The notes under the pieces were generated by a model. It saw only the letters and a program-made list of their open reading frames with translations. It was not told where the DNA came from and did no database searches. From Pseudomonadota bacterium (GTDB taxonomy: Bacteria; Pseudomonadota; Alphaproteobacteria; Acetobacterales; Acetobacteraceae): a stretch of DNA of 64,000 nt. Location: assembly GCA_019351895.1 (NCBI GenBank), contig JABBOH010000002.1:95178-159177 (forward strand), in the 5' to 3' direction. Positions 53,644 to 61,198 of this stretch are shown here, piece by piece. The stretch's first letter is position 1; every line of letters starts with the position of its first letter. The position numbers and the translations under genes were made by a program.

Positions 53644-55686
53644 ATGGCAGACGTTTCGCCCCCGCCCGCACCCAAGACCGTGCCAGCCCCACGCGACCAA
53701 CACCTGCGGGACCTCGCGGACTGCATCCGCTTCCTCTCGATGGACGCCGTGCAGCAGGCCAAAAGCGGCCACCCCGGCGCGCCCATGGGCATGGCCGATA
53801 TCGCGACAGTCCTGTTCAAGGACTTCATGAACTTCGACGCCGCCGATCCGCACTGGATCGACCGCGACCGCTTCATCCTGTCGAACGGGCACGGCTCCAT
53901 GCTGCTGTACAGCCTGTTCTACCTCCTCGGCTACAAGGACATGCCGCTCGAGGAACTGAAGCGCTTCCGGCAGGTCGGCTCCAAGACCCCCGGCCATCCC
54001 GAGTACCGCCACGCAGACGGCATCGAGACCACGACCGGCCCACTCGGCCAGGGCATCGCCGATTCCGTGGGCTTCGCGCTTGCCGAGCGCATCATGAACG
54101 CGACCTTCGGCGACAGCCTCGTGAACCACTACACCTACGTGTTCATGGGTGACGGCTGCCTCATGGAAGGGATCAGCCAGGAGGCGATCTCCCTCGCCGG
54201 CCATCTCAAGCTCGGCCACCTCATCTGCTTCTGGGACAACAACTCAATCTCGATCGACGGCGCCACCAGCCTTTCCGTCTCGGACAACGAGATCATGCGC
54301 TTCCAGGCCTCGGGCTGGCATACGCTGGAAATCGACGGCCACGACACGGATGCGATCCGCGAGGCCATCAAGACGGCGCAGTCGGTCAAGGACAAGCCGA
54401 CCCTGATCGCCTGCAAGACGATCATCGGATTTGGCTTTCCGACGAAGGCCGGCACGCAGAAGGCCCACAGCGACGCGCCGGGCGAGGATGAGATCGCCGG
54501 CGCCCGCAAGATTCTCGGCTGGGATTCACCCCCGTTCGTCATCCCCGAGGAGCTGCTCAACGCGTGGCGTGAGATCGGTGCGCGGGGCCGCGCCTCGCGC
54601 ATGGCCTGGGCCGACCGGGTCAAGGCCGCGCCGGACGGGCTGCGCCAGGATTTCGAACGCCGGACCCGGGGCGAGTTGCCCGCCGACTGGAAGAAGGCCA
54701 TCGCCGCCGCCCGCGCCGAGTTCATCGAAAGCGGCAAGGAGCTCGCCACCCGGCAGGCGAGCGGCGCCGTGCTGAACCATCTGTTCGACGCGATCCCCGA
54801 GTTGCTCGGCGGCTCGGCGGACCTCACGCCGTCCAACAACACGAAGACCAAGAACCAGATCGAGGTGAAGCCGGGCGAGTACAATGGCTCCTACGTCCAT
54901 TACGGGGTGCGCGAGCATGGCATGGCGGCCGCGATGAACGGCATCGCCCTGCACGGCGGCCTGATACCCTACGGCGGCACCTTCATGTGCTTCTCCGACT
55001 ACTGCCGGCCGGCCATCCGCCTCGCCGCCATGATGGAGATCCGCACCATCTTCGTCATGACCCATGACAGCATCGGCCTGGGCGAGGACGGTCCGACCCA
55101 TCAGCCGGTGGAGCATCTGGCCTCGCTGCGCGCCATTCCGCATCTCGGCGTGTACCGGCCCGGCGACCCGGTCGAGACCGCTGAATGCTGGGAGTTGATC
55201 CTCGACCAGCCGCGACGCGCGGCGCTCATCGCGCTTTCCCGCCAGCCGATGCCGCTGCTGCGGAAAGAGAGCGGCACCGAGAACAAGTCCGCCCGCGGCG
55301 CCTATGTGCTGCTGGAAGCGGATGGCGAGCGCAAGCTCACCATCATGGCCACGGGGTCAGAACTGCATCTCGCGGTCGAGGCGCGGGAGATCATGCAGAG
55401 CCAGGGCGTGCCGACAGCCGTCGTGTCGATGCCTTGCCGCCTGCTCTTCGAGGAGCAGGACGCCGCCTACAAGAAAGCGGTGATGGGCGAAACCCATGCA
55501 CGCGTGGCCGTGGAAGCGGCGGTCGAGATGGGCTGGGATCGCTACCTCGGCTTCCAGGGCCGCTTCGTCGGCATGCACGAGTTCGGTGCGTCGGGCAAAA
55601 TCGCTGATGTTTACAAGAAGTTCGACATCACGACGGAAGCCGTCGTGCGCGCCGCCAAGGAGACGATGAAAGAGGTATTCGGCTGA
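53644..55686 (+). CDS. tkt: Transketolase
   Basis: The 680-aa thiamine-diphosphate enzyme exchanges two-carbon units in the pentose phosphate pathway. Motifs include SGHPGAPMGMADIA, GHPEYRHADGIETTTGPLGQ, the ThDP-binding GDGCLMEGISQEAISLAGHL to WDNNSISIDG, HDSIGLGEDGPTHQP, and the C-terminal FGASGKIADVYKKFDIT. The frame is open upstream, but ATG 53644 follows AAGGA by nine bases. A strong terminator follows the gene, so it is monocistronic. Confidence 0.96.
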   Translation: MADVSPPPAPKTVPAPRDQHLRDLADCIRFLSMDAVQQAKSGHPGAPMGMADIATVLFKDFMNFDAADPHWIDRDRFILSNGHGSMLLYSLFYLLGYKDMPLEELKRFRQVGSKTPGHPEYRHADGIETTTGPLGQGIADSVGFALAERIMNATFGDSLVNHYTYVFMGDGCLMEGISQEAISLAGHLKLGHLICFWDNNSISIDGATSLSVSDNEIMRFQASGWHTLEIDGHDTDAIREAIKTAQSVKDKPTLIACKTIIGFGFPTKAGTQKAHSDAPGEDEIAGARKILGWDSPPFVIPEELLNAWREIGARGRASRMAWADRVKAAPDGLRQDFERRTRGELPADWKKAIAAARAEFIESGKELATRQASGAVLNHLFDAIPELLGGSADLTPSNNTKTKNQIEVKPGEYNGSYVHYGVREHGMAAAMNGIALHGGLIPYGGTFMCFSDYCRPAIRLAAMMEIRTIFVMTHDSIGLGEDGPTHQPVEHLASLRAIPHLGVYRPGDPVETAECWELILDQPRRAALIALSRQPMPLLRKESGTENKSARGAYVLLEADGERKLTIMATGSELHLAVEAREIMQSQGVPTAVVSMPCRLLFEEQDAAYKKAVMGETHARVAVEAAVEMGWDRYLGFQGRFVGMHEFGASGKIADVYKKFDITTEAVVRAAKETMKEVFG

Positions 55687-55715
55687 CACGCGCCCAAGAC
55701 AGGCATTGCTGCGAA

Positions 55716-55744
55716 GGGCCGGCGGGCAACCGCCGGCCCTTTTT
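55716..55744 (+). terminator. Intrinsic terminator after tkt
   Basis: GGGCCGGCGG, a GCAA tetraloop and CCGCCGGCCC form a perfect ten-base GC stem followed by TTTTT. It lies 29 bases after the tkt stop. Confidence 0.92.
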
Positions 55745-55803
55745 CGTGCTGCGTCTCAAATATGCGCGGCGTTGCGCGGTCAGAATCGCCTAAGTGCTCG
55801 TTC

Positions 55804-55867
55804 CACTCTCACTTTCCTGCGTTTCGAGAGTGTTCCGGCTCCTGAAGAGAGTCACCTCTCCGTGACT
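55804..55867. promoter_or_regulatory. Two inverted repeats upstream of the DUF2382 genes
   Basis: CACTCTC/GAGAGTG (55804-55810 and 55826-55832) and AGTCAC-N6-GTGACT (55850-55867) lie in the 225-base gap between the tkt terminator and the first YsnF-like gene. They may be regulatory sites. I could not place a convincing general-stress (GGAAC/CGTT) promoter at a sensible distance. Confidence 0.35.
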
Positions 55868-55969
55868 TGACGCCTTAGTTGCTTTCATCTCCGACTGCGG
55901 CACGCCACCTTCCCGTCCAGGTGATCGCCCGCCGTGGCGATGCGCCGGAACCGTATTCGGGAGGCCTTC

Positions 55970-56485
55970 GTGTCGACAGCCGTCTCCGACAGGCCGTCCC
56001 GTTCGACGGAGCCTGATGAGCCTGGTTTTGAAGAGCAGGTGTTGCCCATCTTCGCGGAAAGCATCGCGATCCATCGCGAACGGCACGAAACCGCCCGCGT
56101 GCGCGCGACGGTCACGACCAACACCGAAGAGCAAATCATCGACGAGGATTTGCTGCAGGAGCGGGTCGAGGTTGACCGCGTGCCGATCGGACGTGTGGTG
56201 GATGAGATGCCACCGGTTCGCGAGGAAGACGGCACGGTGATCATCCCTGTCGTCGAGGAGGTGCTCGTCGTGGAGCGGCGTCTCGTTCTGAAGGAAGAGG
56301 TTCATCTGCGGCGCGTGCGTGTGCGGGAAAGGCATGTGGAAACCGTCGTTGTCCGACGCCAGGAGGTGTCGGTGACGCGTCTGCCCACCGATGACGGAGA
56401 GGACGGCCACGTCCTCTCCGCCGATCACGACCAGTCTGAGACTACGGACGATGCCAATCACACAAAGGAAGAAAGCCATGAGTGA
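55970..56485 (+). CDS. YsnF/AvaK (DUF2382) domain stress protein, first
   Basis: The 171-aa acidic/basic alternating protein carries DUF2382-type strands: VLPIFAESIAIHRERHETAR, then LLQERVEVDRVPIGRVV, EEVLVVERRLVLKEEVHLRR and VRERHVETVVVRRQEVSVTR. Proteins of this type are stress-induced and of unknown molecular function. GGGAGG five bases before GTG 55970 decides the start. The stop overlaps the next start (ATGAGTGA), so the two are coupled. Confidence 0.85.
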   Translation: MSTAVSDRPSRSTEPDEPGFEEQVLPIFAESIAIHRERHETARVRATVTTNTEEQIIDEDLLQERVEVDRVPIGRVVDEMPPVREEDGTVIIPVVEEVLVVERRLVLKEEVHLRRVRVRERHVETVVVRRQEVSVTRLPTDDGEDGHVLSADHDQSETTDDANHTKEESHE

Positions 56486-57470
56486 CGAGACTATTGTTGC
56501 TGTATTCGACACCCCTGAGCAGGCCGATGACGCGGTTCGCGATCTGCGCCATGCCAATGTGCCGGACAGCGCGATCAGCCGCCACGCCCGCGCGGCGAGC
56601 GGAATGGCGGCGACCTCAGGCACGGCCGACGCCGAGCCGCCCCGCGAGCAGGGGTTCTGGTCGCGCCTGTTCGGCGGCGACACGACCTATGAGCACGAGG
56701 CCCATTACGATCGGGACGTTTATGACCGCAGCATGGAGAGCGGCTCCACGGTCATCTCCATCCAGGTCCCGGATGAGCGCGTGGGCGAGGTGACGGAGAT
56801 TCTCGACCGTCACAACCCGGTCGACATCGATGAGCGTGCGACCGGTTACGGCTTCAGGGAAGGTTCTGGCCTCGCTGCTCCGCCGCCGGGCGTGGCGGAG
56901 ACGGGCTACCGCGAGACTTCGTATGATGCGCCCGTTGCATTCAACGCTGGACCGGACGTTGTTGGGCGATCCGTGCCTGGCCAGCCCATTTACGACACGA
57001 CCGGCTCCGACCTGAGTGGCACCGAGCGGGCACAGACCGAGCATCGCGGCCCCTTCGGGCGTGACGCAACCGCTGAGCAGCGGGGCGACGACGCCGACAC
57101 GATGCGTCTGGCCGAGGAGCGGCTGGCCGTGGGCAAACGACTGGTCAACCGTGGCACGACGCGGGTTCGCCGTTACGTGGTGGAGACGCCCGTCGAACAG
57201 CAGGTCACGCTGCATGATGAGCATGTGACGCTCGATCGGCGTCCGGTGTCCGATCATCAGCGGCCGTCCGACGCCGACTTCAGCGAGCGGACCATCGAGA
57301 TGTCGGAAACGGCGGAAGAAGCCGTCGTGACGAAGGAGGCTTTCGTCACCGAGGAGGTTCGGCTCCGCCGTGAGGCGACGGATCGCGTGGAGACGGTGCG
57401 CGACACCGTCCGCCGTGAGGAGGTCGAGGTTCAGGAAGCGTCGGACAAGAATACGACGCCGCGCCGGTAA
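56478..57470 (+). CDS. General-stress/YsnF (DUF2382) two-domain protein
   Basis: The 330-aa protein has an N-terminal 17M-like general-stress domain (ETIVAVFDTPEQADDAVRDL, STVISIQVPDERVGEVTEIL), a Gly/Pro/Thr-rich linker and a C-terminal DUF2382 domain (RLAEERLAVGKRLVNRGTTR, VRRYVVETPVEQQVTLHDEH, VTLDRRPVSD, EEAVVTKEAFVTEEVRLRRE). It extends the single domain of the preceding gene. AAGGAAGAAAG precedes the ATG. A role in desiccation, osmotic or oxidative stress is the usual inference for the family. Confidence 0.87.
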   Translation: MSDETIVAVFDTPEQADDAVRDLRHANVPDSAISRHARAASGMAATSGTADAEPPREQGFWSRLFGGDTTYEHEAHYDRDVYDRSMESGSTVISIQVPDERVGEVTEILDRHNPVDIDERATGYGFREGSGLAAPPPGVAETGYRETSYDAPVAFNAGPDVVGRSVPGQPIYDTTGSDLSGTERAQTEHRGPFGRDATAEQRGDDADTMRLAEERLAVGKRLVNRGTTRVRRYVVETPVEQQVTLHDEHVTLDRRPVSDHQRPSDADFSERTIEMSETAEEAVVTKEAFVTEEVRLRREATDRVETVRDTVRREEVEVQEASDKNTTPRR

Positions 57471-57488
57471 CGGCACCCACGAACAAGG

Positions 57489-57519
57489 AAAGGCGGGTTG
57501 CCTATGCAGCCCGCCTTTC
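57489..57519 (+). terminator. Intrinsic terminator after the DUF2382 pair
   Basis: AAAGGCGGG and CCCGCCTTT form a nine-base stem around 12 bases. The T-run of the stem continues into TCT. It lies 19 bases after the stop. Confidence 0.8.
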
Positions 57520-57709
57520 TGCTGTCCGCGCCGCGGCGCAGCTTGCAATTGTCCTGCTCCACCCGCACCGGGGCCGTCCTGCAGCTGAGCTTGCGTGGAC
57601 ATCGCAGAGCGGGAGCGGTGCAGAGTGTTGCAGAAACACGCTGCAGCCTCGTGTCGAACAGTCGTCTCGATCTTTGACGTGACGGGGCAAGATTACTCCC
57701 AGCTAATAC

Positions 57710-58075
57710 TCAAACCGCGGACAGAATTTCCTCGAGCAATCCGATTAGCTGGCGTGGTCCGTAGGGCTTCATCAGAAGCCGGTAGCCTTCCGTCGCCTGC
57801 CAGGACTGCTGCAGAATGTCCGGCCGACCGGAAGCGATGACGACCGGCATTCCGGGCCATTTTCCCCGAACGGCAGACGCCACCCCCGCGCCGTCCATGC
57901 GGCCCGGCATGTGAAAATCCGTCACGAGGGCCGTCAGGGCCATCGGCAGCTCCTCCAGGAGCTCGATCGCCTCATCACCGGTCGAGGCCCGGACAACGGC
58001 ATAACCGGCATCCTCCAGGCTCTCGGCCATGATCTCCCGGATCAGGTATTCGTCTTCGACAAGCAAGACGCACAC
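57710..58075 (-). CDS. Single-domain response regulator (CheY/FixJ-receiver type)
   Basis: The 121-aa receiver domain has the acidic pocket Glu7/Asp8, phospho-acceptor Asp53 (LVTDFHMPG), Ser82-type switch (IASGRPD) and Lys103 (LLMKPYG). There is no output domain, so it must act by protein contact or compete for phosphate. It starts with GTG 58075, and no ATG is available. It is divergent from the LOV histidine kinase (80-130 bases between starts, depending on the kinase start), its likely phosphodonor. Confidence 0.9.
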   Translation of the reverse strand: MCVLLVEDEYLIREIMAESLEDAGYAVVRASTGDEAIELLEELPMALTALVTDFHMPGRMDGAGVASAVRGKWPGMPVVIASGRPDILQQSWQATEGYRLLMKPYGPRQLIGLLEEILSAV

Positions 58076-58155
58076 AAAAGTCGCTCTTCGTAGCTCTTGC
58101 TTCTAAATAATGCCGGGTGGCCACATTTTAAAACCGATGTCGGGTACAACATTGC

Positions 58156-59382
58156 GTGGCGGCGCGAATTCGAAGCTACCACGGACGCATAATAGGAAAG
58201 ACGACGTTGACGACGACAAGACGGTATGGTGGCTCCACCGACGGCGAAGGTCATCATTCATCGGGCGGCCGCAACATCATCGCGGGGGGCCTCGGGCACG
58301 GCGGGCGGGACATATTCTTCGCCGCCGTCCAGATGAGCCGGATGCCCATGTGCCTCACCGACCCGCACCAGCCGGACAATCCCATCATCTTTGCCAATCC
58401 GGCTTTCGAGCAGCTGACCGGCTACGCCCAGGAGGAGATCCTCGGCCGCAACTGCCGATTCCTGCAGGGCGTGGGCACCGATAGGGAGGTGGTCGCCGCC
58501 ATCCGGCGCGGACTGGACGCGGGCGAGGACGTTCATCACGAGTTGCTCAACTACAGGAAGGACGGCACGCCGTTCTGGAGTGCGCTGTTCATCAGCCCCG
58601 TGGTCGATTCCGACGGCAGCCTCGTCTATCATTTTGCGAGCCAGCTGAACGTGACCCGCAGGCGCGAGGCGGAAGCCGTGCTGCAGCAGTCCCAGCGGAT
58701 GGAGACGCTCGGCACCATGGCCTCAGGCATGGCGCATGAGTTCAACAACCTGATGACGGTTGTGCTCGCGGGGCTGGAGCGCGCGGCCGACGCCAACGAC
58801 CCCGCCCTGCGCCAGAAGCAGATCGACCGGGCTACCTGGGGGGCGCAGCGCGCGGCGCGGCTGACGAGCCAGATGCTGTCTTTCGCGCGGCGCCAATTCC
58901 ACGACGACAAGGTTCTGGATATCGGCGAACTGCTGCTCAACTTCGATAACATCCTCGACCAGATGGCCGGGGACGCGGTGCGCGTCTCGCTCGACCTTCC
59001 CGCCCAGCCGATCCTGGCGGCCGTCGATGCGGGCCAGATGGAACTCGCCCTCCTCAACCTCGTCCGCAACGCGGCTGACGCCATGCCGGATGGCGGCGAG
59101 ATCATCGTCCGCGCACGCGCGAAGGGCTTGGACGGCCCCGGCAGCGCCGACGTCGTGGAGGTCTCCGTGACCGATACCGGCACCGGTATGGAAGCCCACG
59201 TCCTGCGTCGCGCGGTCGAACCTTTTTTCACGACGAAGGAGCGCGGCAAGGGGACCGGCCTTGGCCTCTCCATGGTCAACGGTTTCGTCGAGCAGACAGG
59301 TGGACGACTGGAGATCGAGAGCGGATCGGGCCAGGGCACGACGATCCGGCTGACCTTCCCGCGTCTCCACCCGAAGGTGTAG
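58156..59382 (+). CDS. LOV-domain (blue-light) sensor histidine kinase
   Basis: The product has an N-terminal LOV/PAS domain with NPAFEQLTGYAQEEILGRNC and RFLQG. NCRFLQ is the flavin-adduct motif (Cys codon at 58453-58455), followed by NYRKDGTPFWSALFISPV and a Jalpha-like helix. The kinase has the His in SGMAHEFNNLM (codon 58735-58737), N-box NLVRNAADAM, G1 DTGTGM, F-box PFFTTKE and G2 GKGTGLGLS. There are no membrane spans, so it is a cytoplasmic light or redox sensor. Start codons are GTG 58156 (408 aa) or TTG 58207 after AGGA (391 aa). The receiver gene is divergent. Confidence 0.92.
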   Translation: MAARIRSYHGRIIGKTTLTTTRRYGGSTDGEGHHSSGGRNIIAGGLGHGGRDIFFAAVQMSRMPMCLTDPHQPDNPIIFANPAFEQLTGYAQEEILGRNCRFLQGVGTDREVVAAIRRGLDAGEDVHHELLNYRKDGTPFWSALFISPVVDSDGSLVYHFASQLNVTRRREAEAVLQQSQRMETLGTMASGMAHEFNNLMTVVLAGLERAADANDPALRQKQIDRATWGAQRAARLTSQMLSFARRQFHDDKVLDIGELLLNFDNILDQMAGDAVRVSLDLPAQPILAAVDAGQMELALLNLVRNAADAMPDGGEIIVRARAKGLDGPGSADVVEVSVTDTGTGMEAHVLRRAVEPFFTTKERGKGTGLGLSMVNGFVEQTGGRLEIESGSGQGTTIRLTFPRLHPKV

Positions 59383-59393
59383 CGGAACGCCGA

Positions 59394-59428
59394 GGTCTCA
59401 GGCGGAGGCTAGGCCTCCGCCTGAGACC
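59394..59428. terminator. 16-base perfect hairpin overlapping the treZ stop, between convergent genes
   Basis: GGTCTCAGGCGGAGGC, TAG and its exact complement GCCTCCGCCTGAGACC lie 11 bases after the histidine-kinase stop and include the last codons and stop of treZ. A bidirectional terminator or transcript-collision barrier is likely. No U-tract is present. Confidence 0.65.
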
Positions 59429-61196
59429 AGCGCACGGCCCAGGGTCCAAAAGCACCACCCTCGCCGTCCTCACCCTCACGCCAGAAAACCCGACCGGCAG
59501 GTTTTCCGAAGCCCTCGACCTGAACGTCGGACAGGTTGGCTTGCAGCCGCAGCCACCCGGCCTCCCCAACAGGCCATTGCACCTCCACCGCGGAGGGCGC
59601 GACGATGCGATATTCGCCGCTCCGGGCGCTTCGCAACGCCTGCCCCACCTCCCGCCGCACGCCGAGCGCGCGGGTGAACCAGCCGATCATCGCGTCGTCC
59701 GCCTCCTCCCAGCGCAGCTTGGACGCCAGGAACGTCTCCTCCGCCACCGGGTCCGGTATCGTCTCCCGTTTCTCCGGATCGCTGAACTCGGGGAAGCGCG
59801 AAAACTCCTCCCGCCGTCCATCGCGCACCTTCTCCGCAAGCTCGCCCTCGAAATCGACGAAGAACAGAAAGGGCTGGCGCGCGCCGAACTCCTCGCCCAT
59901 GAAGATCATCGGCACCTGCGGCAGCAGCAGATAGACCGCCGAGACCGCCCGCACCGCCTCGGCGCTGGCGAGCGCGTTCAGCCTCTGACCGAAGGCGCGA
60001 TTGCCGATCTGATCGTGATTCTGGGAGAACGCCACGAAGGCCGATGGCGGCAGGCCGCCGCTCGCCTCGCCTCGCGGCTTGCCGCTATAGGGCATCATCT
60101 GCCCCTGGAAGGCGAAACCTTCGGCGAGCGATCTGCCCAGCAGCTCCGTATCCCCGACATAGGCTTCGTAGTAGGCGACGCTCTCGCCGGTCGCCGCCGT
60201 GTGCAGGACATGGTGCACATCGTCGTTCCACTGCGCCGAATAGAGCGCCGCGCGGCCCTGGTCGTCGCGATCGAGCAGGCTCGCGCGGTTGTCCTCGTTC
60301 TCGAGAATGAGGTGCACGGGCCGGTCGGTGACGAGGGCGCGGACAGTTTCGGCCAGTTCCACCAGCACATGCCGGTCGCTGTCGTCCTGGATCGCGTGGA
60401 CCGCGTCGAGCCGCAACCCGTCGAGATGGAACTCCTCGATCCAGTAGAGCGCGTTGTGGACGACGAAGTCGCGCACCGGGCGGCTGGCGTCGCCGTCGAA
60501 GTTGATGCCCGCGCCCCACGGGCTTTTGTGACGGTCAGTGAAAAACAGCGGCGCATAGACGGGGAGATAATTTCCGTCGGGTCCGAAATGATTATACACC
60601 ACATCGAGAAGCACGCTGATGCCCCGGGCGTGGGCGGCGTCGACCAGGGCCTTCAGATCCTCGGGCCGGCCATAGGCGCTGTCGGGCGCATAAGGCATCA
60701 CCCCGTCATAGCCCCAGTTGCGCGCACCCGGAAAATCGGAGATCGGCATGATCTCGACCGCGGTGACGCCAAGACGCACAAGATGATCGAGCTTGTCGAT
60801 CGCGGCCCGGAACGTCCCCTCGGGCGTGAAGGCCCCGACATGGATTTCGTAGACGACGGCCTCCGGCCAAGGCCGCCCGCGCCAGCCATTGTCCTGCCAA
60901 TCATAAGCCGCGGGGTCGATGACCTCGCTTGGCCCGTGAACGTCCTGCGGCTGGAAGCGCGAGGCCGGGTCCGGCACACGCAGCCCGTTGCTCACCACGA
61001 AGCGGTAGAGCGAGCCGGGATGCGCGCCGATGGTTATCAGCTCATGCCAGCCGTCGGGCTGGCGCGCCATGTGAACGGCCTCGCGCCCGTCGATCTCGAT
61101 GGAGACCCTGGTTTCGCCTGGAGCCCAGAGGCGGAACCGCACGCCGTTCTCGTGCAGTTCCGCTCCATGCGGCATGGCATGGGCACTTGTGGTCAT
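59409..61196 (-). CDS. treZ: Malto-oligosyltrehalose trehalohydrolase
   Basis: The 595-aa GH13 enzyme releases trehalose from maltooligosyl-trehalose. An N-terminal beta domain (GVRFRLWAPGETRVSIEIDG) is followed by the barrel with ISVLLDVVYNHFGPDGNYL, the nucleophile Asp in HLDGLRLDAVHAI, the acid Glu in LILENEDNRAS and the His/Asp in FSQNHDQIGNRA. TreZ-specific PVYAPLFFTDRHKSPWGAGI is present. It begins two bases after the glgX stop. TreY is not in the window. Confidence 0.95.
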   Translation of the reverse strand: MTTSAHAMPHGAELHENGVRFRLWAPGETRVSIEIDGREAVHMARQPDGWHELITIGAHPGSLYRFVVSNGLRVPDPASRFQPQDVHGPSEVIDPAAYDWQDNGWRGRPWPEAVVYEIHVGAFTPEGTFRAAIDKLDHLVRLGVTAVEIMPISDFPGARNWGYDGVMPYAPDSAYGRPEDLKALVDAAHARGISVLLDVVYNHFGPDGNYLPVYAPLFFTDRHKSPWGAGINFDGDASRPVRDFVVHNALYWIEEFHLDGLRLDAVHAIQDDSDRHVLVELAETVRALVTDRPVHLILENEDNRASLLDRDDQGRAALYSAQWNDDVHHVLHTAATGESVAYYEAYVGDTELLGRSLAEGFAFQGQMMPYSGKPRGEASGGLPPSAFVAFSQNHDQIGNRAFGQRLNALASAEAVRAVSAVYLLLPQVPMIFMGEEFGARQPFLFFVDFEGELAEKVRDGRREEFSRFPEFSDPEKRETIPDPVAEETFLASKLRWEEADDAMIGWFTRALGVRREVGQALRSARSGEYRIVAPSAVEVQWPVGEAGWLRLQANLSDVQVEGFGKPAGRVFWREGEDGEGGAFGPWAVRWSQAEA

Positions 61197-61198
61197 GG

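Noticed and set aside
55934-55969. Upstream GTG/ATG starts for the first DUF2382 gene
   Set aside because: They have no ribosome site, while GTG 55970 follows GGGAGG at five bases.
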